Positions 35,127 through 47,379 of a stretch of DNA of 64,000 nt are shown here, piece after piece (the stretch's first letter is position 1; every line of letters starts with the position of its first letter). The translations under genes were made by a program, and so were the position numbers. Source of the stretch: Nectonema munidae (Eukaryota; Nematomorpha; Nectonematoida; Nectonematidae); contig JAUIRK010000965.1 of NCBI GenBank assembly GCA_030549495.1, positions 348,844 through 412,843 of the forward strand, read 5' to 3'. The notes beneath the pieces are model-generated. The model searched no databases. It was not told the origin of the DNA and saw nothing but the letters and a program-made list of their open reading frames with translations.

Positions 35127-36522
35127 TTATATAATAAAATTTTAGACACGTCTTTTTATTCATCCTGTTCTTTTTTGACATCTTGAGTACGAGGCCAGTA
35201 TTAAATATCTTTATAAAAGTTGTTAGAAGGTTTGATTTCGGCAAATTGAGTTATTATTCAGCTGACCTTAATATTCACTTATAATTTAAAAAGAAGTCAA
35301 GGATTTCATTTTATATAACTTATTGATTACTATAAAAAAGATTTTAGACTTCTATGTTTAATTTTTAGATAGCCTAACTTATTTTTTATAACATAAAGTT
35401 AATCATGATCCTATGAGGAAAGAGAAATTTCAGCAAAAGGAGATTGTGAATTATTAGGAGGCCCAAAATTTCAGTCAGATATCTTCATTTTGCTAGATTT
35501 TCTTTGTTTCAACGTCCAACGGGATCCTGTGAGATTTAGAAGAAACCGGAATTTTCATTCACTGAACTAATATTTTCAAAAAAGGACTTTATACAAATTG
35601 AAATCAAAATATGTTGGATAATTATTTTTTTAAATAAATTGCTTTTGTTTTTGAACAGTTTTTATATTTTCATCAGGAGCGCACATCCTCAAAATTATTT
35701 GGCGTGGCAGATTTTTAGGAAACTTCAATTCCTATCAAATTTTTTTAAAATTTGAATATTCTTTTTTCGAAGATCTTTTCACAAAGTTTTTACAGAATAA
35801 ATTACAAAAAATTTCTCTTATGCTCCGAACATATTTTTTTACATTCAAAACAGAAGTATATGGATTTTCTTTCTCTGCAAATTTTGGACTTTGTGATTGA
35901 ATAATATATAGAATTATGCTTGGATGGGATACAAGCCTAATCAATTAAATTAAAAATAATTTTTTTTACACGTTTAAAAGCCTATGGTTGAGATTAGGAA
36001 CATAAGTTTCTAATCTAAAAATTAACTTTCTTGCAATGGCTACCTCCAACATAAATTGCCACAGTGACTTGTAACCAAATAAATTGATACCGTTTAGAGG
36101 ATATATACTGTTTGCGTTCCCATGAAGTTCAAGCAACTCTTCACATACAGTTATAAATTCTGGAGTAATCACAAACTTTAAAAAATTAAAAAAATATCCT
36201 AAAGAGGCTAGTGGTTCATTTTGGACAAGCTTAGATTTTAGAATGTCATGAAATCTTAAAAAAAATTATTTCTGCAAATCTGTTACTAACCATTGTAACT
36301 CTGTATAAAACTTGACCATGTTTTTGAGATCACAATTCATCTAAGTTAATATTTATAATGTTAAAAATACAATAAATACAGAACTAATCAACAAAAGTAC
36401 TTATATGTTTAGTTTGTTATCAATTACGATTTATAAAATTTTAAATAAAAAAGTTTTAAAATAAGCATACAAATTCAAAAAACTAAAAAAAGCTATCGAA
36501 TATAATCAAATTAGGAGAGGGG
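35127..36522. other. Intergenic, contains one end of a hAT-like family
   Basis: CAGGAGCGCACATCCTCAAA at about 35675 matches the left end of the hAT element at 39052. No matching right end located. A 68-codon frame on the minus strand at 35966-36172 resembles nothing I know. Confidence 0.4.
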
Positions 36523-36671
36523 GCGTGGGTAGGATTGGTTAAATTCGGGATTCGATAGCTTAAGATCTTGGGTTCGATACCGCTGTATTCAACGCTGCTC
36601 TCCTCATAGTTCGATACAAACGGCGCATTGTGACTTTTAGATGAAATCACCCCAGGGTACCTCTACTTTTA
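36523..36671 (+). repeat. tRNA-derived SINE
   Basis: GGCGTGGGTAGGATTGGTTA, GGATTCGATAGC, a B-box-like GGTTCGATACC, then CATAGTTCGATACAAACGGC and ATGAAATCACCCC. Same family and orientation as 36987-37115. Confidence 0.75.
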
Positions 36672-36986
36672 CCAGAAAAATATATATTTTTTGATGGGTA
36701 ATAAGTACCCAATGTGTACTCCAAATTAGTAGATAGCTATTGGGGTGGCCGTGTTCGTAAATTATATAGGTAAGGCGGGCTTTAATTTATTGTAAATAGA
36801 AATACAGTATATATTGATGTCAAAAGGAAAGGAATTTTAAATCAAAGAAAATTTAATATGAATTTTTAGGTATGGCATATAAACGCGGCAATTAATAAGT
36901 TGCAAACATAAATCGCATGTTTTTTTGCTAAATACCCTATAATTTATACACAAAATCAAAAATATATTTCTTCTTAAGTAAAAAAG

Positions 36987-37115
36987 GGCGTATAGATACT
37001 GGGATTCGATCACTCAAATTCTTGAGTTCGATCCAGCATCAAGCCTACTTTCCTCATAGTTCGATACAAGCGGCACAATTGTGCCTTCTTTATGAAAACA
37101 CCCCACTTTACCTTT
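36987..37115 (+). repeat. tRNA-derived SINE, head shortened
   Basis: Contains GGGATTCGATCACTC, GAGTTCGATCCAGC and CATAGTTCGATACAAGCGGC followed by ATGAAAACACCCC. The A-box region is shorter than in 36523-36671. Confidence 0.72.
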
Positions 37116-37358
37116 ACCTTATAATCTATATCTTTTAGTAGGATATTATTTTTTTATTTTTTTTGCAAATCGGATCTGCTCTAACCTTGTGATTTTTTGA
37201 ATTTTTAAGTTATGTTTTTAATAATTTTTAATTCTATTTAAATATAGATTAAATCTATATTAATATTTAACTTATATGTTATTATACATAGTTGTTCTAT
37301 TGTATGTATCGAAAGTTTAAACTAAAATAGATGAAATTTATTTTCAATGAGAAGCTAA

Positions 37359-37478
37359 CCCTGTGAGGATCGGTGTGACATGCGTGTACATTGAAATAAA
37401 AATCATCTGCTTTTAGTATATAGAATTTTATTAAAAAAAAAGCATACTATTAGTCTTAAAAATTCGGGTCCTCAAAGG
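37359..37478. mobile_element. TTAA-flanked MITE (piggyBac-like), copy 2
   Basis: Right flank TTAA (37479-37482); left flank CTAA (37355-37358), one base off. Ends CCCTGTGAGGATC and, inverted, CCTTTGAGGACC. 120 bp, no coding text. Family with 13073-13197 and 28348-28459. Confidence 0.6.
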
Positions 37479-38006
37479 TTAACAAGAAATATTAGAATCA
37501 TTAATATTCGTGATTAAAATGTGGTACAAAAGAAGATTGTTGTATTTTTTTCTCTTGTTGAGCTAAAGAAAATATTTTGATTTGAGCGTATATTTTATAT
37601 TATCATCTGTAATTTAGATTTCCAGTTAATCTAATTCTAATCCAAACTAATTCCTTTTTCATTAAAAAAAATAAAATTTTGTTTTTTAGATAATCTAATT
37701 TAAAATAACGCCTTTATTGGTCATTTCCTACTCAAAAGTTTATAACAAATTGAGTACGAAACGTTAAATAGGTGTGAAATATCTCGGGCAGAGGCGCACA
37801 TCCTCAAAATTTTTGGGGGGATCGAACTATTTTTTATAATTTTCAAAATTTATAAAAGAATTTTTGTCCAATGAACAAACAACCATTATTCCCAGACATT
37901 ATATTTGCACTGTAACCTTCTAATCCCATCATGACTTTTTCATCATGAATTTTATCAAGTCAAATTACGTTGTTTGTAATTCTGATTGCATCACTACCTT
38001 CTAGCT

Positions 38007-38780
38007 CAGTGGTATTCAAACTGGAGTCCCTGGTACTCTAGGCAATCGCGAAGCAGTTCCATGGGGACCGAGAAGTGGTCACTGAGTGGATCGTTTTGCG
38101 CAACATTGCATCCATATTGGGATTTCTTTTCATGCTTAATTTTATAGATGTAAATTTTCTTAATGGCTTTAAAAATGAAATATGAAGACCCCTATTTGAC
38201 ATTTCGATTTATTGCATTAATGTCTCATGGGGAAAAGGAACCTAAGTAGAATACTAATACGAGAGATGTCTGATGACATATCAAAGGTGGTTTTATTGAT
38301 TCGGAATTCGATTTTCAAGTTTTTTGCAATTTAGTTGATGAAACGATGGATCGCACGTACAATATGTTTATGACAAGAACCTGGTAGACAATTTTTTGTT
38401 TCTCAATACTCCTATCAATAAAACCACTGCAAAAGAAAAATTTGACAAGTTGGACAATTTTTACAGCACATGTTATTAAGCCAGAACATCCACTTGGAGT
38501 ATCTACTGACCGTGCTCTAGCAATTTCTTGTTGTTTTCAGACTCTCATTAGGCAAAAATCTCCAAATATAATTGGTACCCAGTGCGCTCTTGTTTGCTTT
38601 CAGAGTTATGCAAAGAAAATGGTCTGAAAACTCTTGCTGCACTCAAACATGGGGAGGATTTCCAAACGAAAAGTATCCAAGCGATACTGTGTAAAGAAAG
38701 CCAGCAATTTCTGAAAAGCAAACTTGACATCCATGTAGAATTTTCTGATTTCCATTTTTGTATATTCCTGTCATTTTTAG
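38007..38780 (+). mobile_element. ZBED5-like hAT remnant
   Basis: The left terminus CAGTGGTATTCAAACTGGAG is followed by scattered transposase text: KFFAIQLMKR and DETMDRTYNMF in shifting frames, then GVSTDRALAISCCFQTLIRQ and KSPNIIGTQCAL near 38490-38590 (family CTDGAPAMLGCRSGFQTLVKQK.P...GTHC). Many frame breaks; the right terminus was not found. Confidence 0.6.
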
Positions 38781-39051
38781 TGATCATATTTGAATCTATG
38801 AATTCCTCCATTTACAAATTATTAAAAAGGATTGTCACAGTCTATCTGTATAGTCTATCGCTATATATTCTATACTCTAACCAAGTGAAGGTTTTATACC
38901 ATGAATAAAAATGATCTTTGTAAATCTTTAGGCAACACAATTTTTATTTGAGCCGATTTTATAATTGGGGTTTGAAGGTTAAAAATGTCTGTCTTCTAAG
39001 GACCATATGGAAAGGGTTGTTCTGGAGGACTCGTTGGTAATCCAGTCAGAC

Positions 39052-40324
39052 CAGGGGCGCACATCCTCAAAATTATTGGGGGCGAAATTTTTTTCTTGCA
39101 ATTTTCAAAATTAGTGGTCTGGAAATACCACGGGAGACCAAATATTCAAGCAATCCTTTAAAATAGAGTGTATTCAGCGCATACCTAAAGTTCTAAATTT
39201 ATAAGACTACTTTATATTTTTTTTTACAAAATTGGTGAATTTAAATACTATACTTCTAACGAAAATATTTTAATTAAATTTGCATATCGAATATAGTGCG
39301 CAGAAAAAATACCCCCAATTAAAAAGTAGGAAAAAATGCCCCGGAAAAAATGCCGCAATTTAAAATTAGGAAAAAATGCCCCAACACAAAATATTTCAAA
39401 AAATTATTAATTAAAATTTTTAAAAAAGATATGTCAAATAAAGATTTGTAAAAAAAAATAGTTAACTTTTCATCTAAAACATTTAAAATTTAATTAAAGT
39501 AAACTAAAAAACTCAGCATACGACACTTTTTTAAATACAAAAAAAATTTTTATTAAACAGCAAATATTTTTGTACTTTGTTTGTATCAGAACACTTTCTA
39601 AATATAATTTGTGTTTTAACTGATTTTAAGAACACATTCCCACAAATCTGCACCTTTGCTGTTGTTTTCAAGAACCCTATAAAGAAAAAAAAACCCTATA
39701 GATTAAGAAATTTTAGAAATTTAGCCTTTCAAAACGGTATTAAATAAAAATATTTATATAATTAAAAAAAATCAAAAATTAGGGGGCATTTTTTCCTACT
39801 TTTTAATTGTGGACATTTTTATCTACAACCATCGAATATACACTAGTTTAAAAAAATTCAAAATTGTTAGGGGGTGGAATAGGCTTTTCATTTGAAAAAT
39901 GAAGTAGTCTACCATCCACATTACAGGAATTGATGAAAGGATATTTGATTCATAGAGAAAACAAATAACTGAAGGTTGGATAGTTTTATATGAATGAATG
40001 TAGTCTAAAGGCAAAGAGTCTACTAGACACCATGCGATGTTTATATGAAAAAATGTGATTGATCCAGGGTGGTAAGGGTATAAAATGAAGTTATACTTGT
40101 GCAAACAAAAAATTAAGATCGCATTATTTCATTTTACTCAGCATCATTCAAAAATAGTTTAAAAGCTAAATTGATACAAGCTACAAAAATCTACAAAAAG
40201 TAAAATAACTGTTAACATTTTGCAATGATTTGCCTTTTATAATAACTTTTAAGAAAAAAAAGTCTATCAGATTTTAGCCCCCCCCCCCCTGAAAACACAT
40301 GGGGGGGGGGGGGGGGCGACCCTG
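39052..40324. mobile_element. Non-autonomous hAT element, 1.27 kb, exact 8-bp target duplication
   Basis: AGTCAGAC occurs at 39044-39051 and 40325-40332. The left end is CAGGGGCGCACATCC; the right end inverted is CAGGGTCGCCCCCC. Long G and C tracts lie just inside the right end (about 40278-40317). No transposase is recognisable inside; the 93-codon minus frame at 39823-40104 resembles nothing known. Related left ends occur at 35675, 37790 and 58330. Confidence 0.78.
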
Positions 40325-40461
40325 AGTCAGACCTCATTTTTCCGTCAGCAGATTATTCCACAACTCCAGTATCCGATGCAATATGGATTGGGAGCTTAAA
40401 GATATTTCTCAGCCTCTCATTTCACTAATTGTCAACAAGCCCGGTTCATATCAAATGAATT

Positions 40462-41091
40462 CACTGGCGGATTTAAAGGGGGCGGAACCGGCGTAAGCTC
40501 CCCCTAAAATTGCATTGCCAATTGCTTGAAAATTCTTTTCGTAGAACTCAAATATTATGATGATTTCTGCAACTCGTTTTTTAGATTCAATCTTTCTCTA
40601 AAATGAGAAGCCCTAACATGTTTTTTATGTTTCAATCGTAGTTAAGTGTGACACTTATTACTTTTATATTATCCAATTTTTTTTGTAAATTTATTATTTA
40701 AACACATCAAGTTTTACCACATCATTTCACTTCGCAGTTCAATGAATGAGGATCGTTTTAATGCTCTCAGTCTTCTTTTTGTTCACAGAGATATTCGATT
40801 CGATTTTGACACCATTATTTATATGTATGCTAAAAAGTGTCCTAGACGGATGAGGCTCCTTAATCCTCTTACTTCTTACTTAATCTAGTTACATTAAAAA
40901 ACTTATAATTTTTTGATATATTATTATGATACTCTAAGTTTTATGTTAAAAAGTCTATTTTTGCTCTTTATTAAACTATTACCCAAAATAAAATAAAAAT
41001 AGCTTAAAAATTTTGATAAAGCTTAATAAAAGTTCTAGTTTAGTAAAATGCACCCCGCCCCCTATAATGCCAATTTTTAGATCCGCCCCTG
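40462..41091 (+). mobile_element. Internally deleted ZMYM1-like hAT copy with both ends
   Basis: Ends CACTGGCGGATTTAAAG and, inverted, CAGGGGCGGATCTAAAA are a clear pair. Near 40730-40880 the + strand reads RSSMNEDRFNALSLLFVHRD then DTIIYMYAKKCPRRMRLL, the hAT C-terminal dimerisation region of the ZMYM1-like group. The rest of the transposase is gone. GAATT occurs at both outer edges, perhaps part of a worn target duplication. Confidence 0.72.
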
Positions 41092-42645
41092 GAATTGGTT
41101 AGGTGGATTGATCATTCTGCACTGAAATGTTACCAAACTAGATGAGTAACACAGAAAAACAAAGAATCATCTTATATAATCTTCATATTCTAACTACACA
41201 TGTATTCAGTCAGTAAAATAAGTTGTTTAAAAATATATTTAGGACATGGGTCTATGAATTGACAGGTAGGTAGCCGTGAATTTAAATTTGGTCATTTTAA
41301 ATAGAAATTGAAGTTTTAAAATTTTTGAAAGAAATATTCTACAAACCTTAAATTTATATAAATTAACTATTCCATTCCCTAAGTTCCTAAGCTAAAAATT
41401 ACATGAAAATCAAATTATTTATACTAAGTTTATTAACAAAAATTTTAAGCATTGCCAACTATTCTAAGCAATCTTGATTAAAAAAATCAAAACATTAAAT
41501 AAAATGGTTATATCTATGCTATATATTTGATTTCTGGATAAAAGACTTGATTGTTTAAATTAGCCCCTTCGCCCGATTTCAAGTACAGGAGGAATTGATC
41601 AAACCAATGGGCGGGGGGGGGGGGGTGGCAAAACTGATTTCAATGGGGCTGGGACTATAAGAAAGTGTATACATTTATATATTTCAAAGGAGTTTCAGAG
41701 GGCAAAATAAATCCCAGGAGGGTAAAGCTCCCTTACCCCCTCCTGTTATCGACGGGCCTGGCTATAGTAATTAATAGGGATAAACCTTTTAAGCTTTAAA
41801 TTATAGAGTTCTTATGTAGTTATCTGCTACAAAAAATATTTAAACCGCTCAAAAATGTGTGGGCTCTTGTTCAAATTACTGTCTACATTACTGCCTCTGA
41901 TCAAATATAGCTCAAATTTGTATTATTAGATAGTCTAGATTCGGAGTTCATAAATAGGTTTACATATTATAAAACTTTGAGCATCTTTGGAAACTCTAAA
42001 CCCGTGTATACCGACTTTTTTAACGCTGAAAAACTAGAACCTCTACTATGCTTCATAAAAACGATACCCTTGGCTATAAAAAAAAGACTAAAACCTGCTT
42101 AGTTTTAGAATAACTTAAAGCTGAGTGCAGCGTATTTCGCCCAGTTATAGAAAAATTTTACCTAAATTATTTAAATGCAAAAGCAAATGAGTTAAATTTA
42201 GAAATGAAAAAACTCAAAAAACGATTTTTGTTTCAACATTAGGTGGATGGACATTTTAAAACAAATTTTTATAATAACTCTGGCGCCAGAATTATTGAGT
42301 TTTAAAGTTAAATGTGCTTTTTCTGCACTTAAACGAGTTGATTCTTGTCATTGAAGAACGAGGACACCGTATAGAGAATCTCTGTTGATTTTACTACACT
42401 TTGAAAATAAATTGACCAAAAGTAGGCTTTGAAATCAAAAAAATTGTCGATAACGTTGTAAATTAAAAATCATTTTACACCTAAGTTTTCAGCAATAAGT
42501 CTTCAAAAAATTCATAATTTGTTTTTTCCAATAAATACAGTATTTAATTTTCGTTATATGATTTTTAAAATTTTTTTGAATATGTAATAATATTTTTAAC
42601 ATGAGAATTTTACTTTATGTATATTTATAATTGATTGATAAAGCC
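41092..42645. other. Intergenic; possible hAT end near 41755
   Basis: CTCCTGTTATCGACGGGCCTG ends near 41760 and reads, inverted, as a CAGGCCCGTCGATAA terminus; a G run at 41611-41626 lies to its left. No left end assigned. Nothing else recognised. Confidence 0.35.
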
Positions 42646-42885
42646 TTAAAAAGACGTTTTCAACTTAGGTGTAACTATAGTGTGATTTGCCAGCTCCTTT
42701 CTACCAAACACGCTAGGACATGATTCTTCTCCATATGAAATGAAATGGAAAGAAAAGTTCACTTCTTTATAATTGCGTTCAACTGGTTTAGAAGTTGCCA
42801 GTTCTGTGCGTTGTACCATCAGAACTAGTAGCAGTCGCACTTCCTTCATTGCCATCATTTTGTAACCTGCCCTTCCTAGTAACAA
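42646..42885 (-). mobile_element. Possible BED-finger region of a hAT transposase, degraded
   Basis: On the minus strand FSFHFISYGEESCPSVFGRK and ELANHTIVTPKLK resemble the N-terminal part of ZBED5/SCAND3-type transposases (FGF....E..P.CVVCGK.LAN.AM.P.KLKRH). The paired cysteines and the final histidines of the finger are missing. Match is by pattern only. Confidence 0.35.
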
Positions 42886-43777
42886 ATCTAACCATTTCTA
42901 ATTAGCTCTAGGAAAAAGAAGGATATTGATCATTAAAAATCCTGGCGCTCATATTTCATTCAAAAGTTAAGCGTATGGCCTAGAAATGAGTTTTAAAAAT
43001 GATAATATACAAATACACTAACAATTCTGCATTCAACGAAGACAAATTAAGGCGTCTCCCACACAAAGCCACAGCTAAACATGTTATACTCACAGATCAG
43101 CGCCAATGCTTCTCAGCACACTAGTTGAAAATGCCTGCTCTAAGTCTTAGAACATGTAATTCATTAAACAAATGTCACTAATGTCCATACAACTAAACTA
43201 TAACGCTCTAATTGCCGCTATCGACTAAAATTGGATTTTCATTTTTTTAAAAGAAGTTTCATATGCAAGTGAACATAAAGCTTCTTTTTTTGCATTGAAG
43301 GAAACCAGTTGTGTAAGTCTCTAATTGATTCCTAAGAAATATCTTCATTTTTAACGATAACGTTGTTGAGCTCAGCACATAATTATTCTCTTCTGCAGAT
43401 AACGGTTTTTTTCTTGGAATAACTATAACATGACATATCTTCAATATAGATATTAAAATCGTCCAAATTTAAACGCATAAAAAATGATTTAAATGACTTC
43501 TTGCACTACAATTTTATGCGTGATGACATGAAATACTCATGTTAAATATCATTTGTTATATTTCCCTAAAGAAACGGGTTCCGTTGGATCTTTATACTTG
43601 CATTGCAGCTAATTGCTTCTATATTTTCAAATACGCAAATTTTTATTAAAATGTATCAAATTTCTTTTTTAAATGAAACTACATCGTAAACATTTTATTT
43701 GAAATTTCCTTTTTTTTAACTCTGGTAATTCCTGAAAAAACAAAATTTATTTTTATATTTTTTAGAAACTTTTCAAA
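42886..43777. other. Upstream region of NUDCD1
   Basis: No element recognised. A pyrimidine-rich stretch ends TTTTTTAG at 43764, 14 bp before the ATG, so the 5' untranslated region may contain an intron or trans-splice acceptor here. No TATA box is evident close by. Confidence 0.4.
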
Positions 43778-45697
43778 ATGGACACATCTTTTTCATTGAA
43801 AACTAATCCAAGTTTAATAGATTTTAACTTCAATACTTATCGCCTCTCCTTGGATGAAATTCAAGAAAGGATTCTCCCACTTGAACATAAATTGGACAAC
43901 TTCAATTTGAATGAGAACCAATTTTCTGTTAAACATATCCTCGCACTCTCTCGTAACAACAGATTATTCAATGATCCTTGGCATCCAAACTCTTTCTTCT
44001 GGATCGATGCAGAGCGAAGGGTAAATGGGTTAAACTTTAAAATAGCGAATGAAATAAGCAAAGAACAGACGTGTGTTCTTTTTGATTGCAAATCTCTAAA
44101 CTCCTTAGACTTTGAAGTTTCAGATGCACTCTTTCCTGTCTTAAGTTTTCCATCTCCGATTCATGTTCTTTTCTCTGATGGTTTCGGAAATTTGATCATC
44201 TTCAATTCAGGTAAAGGAAGAATTTTTGAAAGTTGGAAAGTTATGAATGTATTTTCATTATCTCTAAAAGATGGGGATAGCTCAATTGAAGTGGATGTTG
44301 AATTTAAATTAGCCAATGAAGCACCAATTTCACGAATCCCTTTTATCCTCATTGATTCAAACTTCAAGAGCGAGAATAAGGGAGGTTTGGAAGTTAATGA
44401 ACATAATTTTTGCATAGATTTTTTCATATATTCTATCTTTTCTAAAAATATGAAAAATTGTGTCAACGATCACCTCTCCATTTCTGCTCTGTTCACTTTT
44501 AAGTATCAGCAAGCCAATTTAAACAACGAAAACAGTGTAATTTTATCAAAGCGTATTTTTAACGACAGTGCATATCCTTTATATGCTGCTATTGATTCTA
44601 CGGGCTCTTATATTGATGTTCTATCTTCCTCATTACTAAATTTAGATTCTAATTCCCTAGACATATTCAAGGATCACTATACTCTTCGAAAGATAGATGA
44701 TAAAGTAATTATTTCAATACACATATCAGATGCTCACGATTTAAGTAATGTTCACGTTGAACTACTTGACAAGATTTTGAAAGTAAATAGCAAAGATGCA
44801 TCTTTTTTTGAAGCTTCATTCTCAGATCACTTTAAAGGTGGAGATTTTACATGGGAAGTTGAAAATAATATCTTGAATGTTAAATTTAATACCGATGCCT
44901 TTAAAGATATTGAAAAAATAGTGTATAACAAACTCGCTATTTTTTCGGATATTAAAATCCACTCCTCCAAGAGGAAATGCGATCTCCAGTTCATAGATCA
45001 AGCGTTTCAAAAAGCTAAACATGAAAAGGGCGAATTTGGTGAGAAAGATCATGATAATGATGAGAATGAATTTGATAAAAGTGAAGAGTTAAAACAACCA
45101 TACAACGTTGAGGAGTTGGATGAATGTGATGATTGTACTTCTCAAGAATTATTTTTGTGTAGATATGATTTTAAGTCAGATTCCCTCACTCATCAAGCAG
45201 ATGTGTTCAACAACAGCTTCATTTTTAGCTTGCCTCGTCATACATGCCGTAGTCTTAAGAATAGTGAAAAAATGTTTCCGCCTGAACTGTGCCTAAGATT
45301 TGACGTCAATGCCTGTGTTTTTCAAACATCAATAAAAGAAGTGGAAAGTAGAGATATATGGGAGCATAGAGCAACTTTCAATGCTTTTGGTTATATCTAC
45401 GCTTCAAAAAGTAACAGAAAGTTTATAACTGCTCCTACAGACTTTTCATATGTCGTTATCTGTGACAACGAACGGCATGCCTACATCTATTGGCAACCGA
45501 AAAAAATTGCAAGCGAGTTGAGAAATCGGCACAGTGGCACCCTTATAACGCACCAAGCAACGCAACAAATCATATCTCTTGGCAGTGAAGACCCATCTAA
45601 GTGTGCCGTTGATGCCTCCATTCAGGGTGTATTCGCTGCGCCAGATTATATTCTCATCTTAACCTTGGACTCCTTCAGAATCTTTACTTTTGCATAA
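43778..45697 (+). CDS. NUDCD1: NudC domain-containing protein 1, single exon
   Basis: 639 aa (human protein 583). The N-terminus shows LIDFNFNTYRLSLDEI and a DPWHPNSFFWIDAERRVNGL stretch that match the NUDCD1 start (YKLSLEPL; DSWYQDSVYYIDTLGRIMNL). PLYAAIDSTGSYI aligns with PHYAAIEPDGNGL. A CS (NudC/p23-like) domain covers about residues 300-385 (KVIISIHISDAHDLSNVHVE). Residues about 417-440 are an acidic linker, longer than usual. The C-terminal block DIWEHRATFNAFGYIYASK (about 525-545) is nearly the human DMWEHIATFNALGYVQASK. The family binds dynein and Hsp90-linked clients (beta-propeller adaptor chaperoning); the role here is inferred. Start chosen at the first ATG (AAAATGG). No introns in the coding region. 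Confidence 0.93.
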   Translation: MDTSFSLKTNPSLIDFNFNTYRLSLDEIQERILPLEHKLDNFNLNENQFSVKHILALSRNNRLFNDPWHPNSFFWIDAERRVNGLNFKIANEISKEQTCVLFDCKSLNSLDFEVSDALFPVLSFPSPIHVLFSDGFGNLIIFNSGKGRIFESWKVMNVFSLSLKDGDSSIEVDVEFKLANEAPISRIPFILIDSNFKSENKGGLEVNEHNFCIDFFIYSIFSKNMKNCVNDHLSISALFTFKYQQANLNNENSVILSKRIFNDSAYPLYAAIDSTGSYIDVLSSSLLNLDSNSLDIFKDHYTLRKIDDKVIISIHISDAHDLSNVHVELLDKILKVNSKDASFFEASFSDHFKGGDFTWEVENNILNVKFNTDAFKDIEKIVYNKLAIFSDIKIHSSKRKCDLQFIDQAFQKAKHEKGEFGEKDHDNDENEFDKSEELKQPYNVEELDECDDCTSQELFLCRYDFKSDSLTHQADVFNNSFIFSLPRHTCRSLKNSEKMFPPELCLRFDVNACVFQTSIKEVESRDIWEHRATFNAFGYIYASKSNRKFITAPTDFSYVVICDNERHAYIYWQPKKIASELRNRHSGTLITHQATQQIISLGSEDPSKCAVDASIQGVFAAPDYILILTLDSFRIFTFA

Positions 45698-46476
45698 AAT
45701 ATCAACATTTTTCTTATTTCTTCCATTTTATCTAAAATATTCTCATTATTTAGCATTTTGTAGGTATAATTGCTTGTTAAATATTCAATTCCCAATTCTT
45801 TAGTGTAAAATGATTATTTCTAAGATCATCTGTCTCGGTTAGGAGATTAAGTAAATCATTAAACTTATTACCTATTTTGGAGTCATTAGAAGGAAAAATA
45901 TTCTTAAAATGGTTAGAAAAATAATAATATATTATTATTTTAAATATAAAATAAAATAAAAAAAATTTTTTTTATATAAATTCCTTCGCTTGAGGGACAT
46001 TTTTGTACTAACGCCGTTGACGGACTGGGGACAATTTTCATCATTACGTTTTTTCATCAGAAAATAGTGAAGTTATTATACCAAAGGTTAACTATATTAC
46101 TTGAAGGCGAAAACTTTCTACAAAAGTCATTTTTAACAGTGAAAATTTTATCTATTTAACGCCATCTATATTTTGTTAAACTTGATCTAGTACTGGTTGT
46201 TAAAATTTCAATTAGAATGTGAACAAAAACAGACTGAATAAGACTTTAAACTTTGTAAGTGACAGTAAAATTTTAAGATAGGTGGTATTTTGTCGAATAC
46301 AAGTCAAAATCTCCGCTACTAAAATCTCTGCTACCAAAAAAATCTCCTCTAACCAAAATCTTCGCTACTAAAATCAAAATGGCATCAATATAAAAAATTG
46401 AAATAAATGATTTTTTGATTAAAAAAAATAAAGGAATAAGATATACGTTCTTGAAGCATTTTTTCAGATAAAAGTA
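45698..46476. other. Intergenic; short AAATCTCCGCTACT-type minisatellite
   Basis: AAAATCTCCGCTACTA-like words repeat about four times at 46305-46372 with variants (CTCTGCTACC, CTCCTCTAACC, CTTCGCTACT). Nothing else recognised. NUDCD1 has no AATAAA close to its stop; an A-rich AAATAAAATAAA run lies at about 45945. Confidence 0.5.
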
Positions 46477-47379
46477 CAGTAGACCCTGGTTAACTCGGAT
46501 AAGTCGGACCGTGATCGATAAAAACGATTGTTTGCTCTCATAAGCCTACAAGCCGCTATTTTCTTTGATTTTTTTAAATTTAATGCTAATAATTTTTTTT
46601 TTATTTAATAGATAATTCGTAGTCAATATTTTCTTGCAAAATGCCTGGAAGAAATACAGGCAGAGCTCAAAAGCTTGTCACTTTATCAATAACAAAAAAA
46701 CTTGAACTTATTCGCAAATTAGAAGCTGGACCTACTGTAAAAATTATGGGGTGAAGAAACAAACTGTCTCAGACATTCGGAAAGCTAAAGACAAACTCTT
46801 AGCTTTTTCTTACAATGTGAATTAAAGTCGTGATAATTCTTCTCTTGGAAATAGAAAAAGGATGTTAGTTCCTAAGGATGGAAATGGTTTGTTCAGCAAC
46901 GATCATGCGGTGTGAAAGTTCGTGGGATTGCTATTCAAGATGCTGCTCAAAAGTTAACTAGGCATATGGAAATTAATGATGTCACTTCTAGTGATGGGTG
47001 GTTATGGCGTTTCAGAAACAGGCATGGGCTTTGTAACTAAGTTTTGCATGGGGAAGTTGGCAGTGCGCCAGTCGAAGATGTTAAGCCTTTTAGACAGAAG
47101 TTAATCAAAGATGAAGGGTTTTTAACACTATTAGTGCTGGGGGGGGCGTAAAACGCTCCCCCTTCACTAAAAAATTAATTGTAGAAAATTGGCTGAATCA
47201 TATCCCTTCAAATTTTGTGACTTTTCCTAAAATCGCTAGCTGCATCTTTTGAAACCATTTTCATGGTAGTTGAATGACCCCTTCATGTCCAAAACTGTCA
47301 ATCAAAAATTTTAATTTTTCAGCAAAATTTTGACATTATCTGTACTTAACCTTATAACTTAGGATCTTATTATATAATA

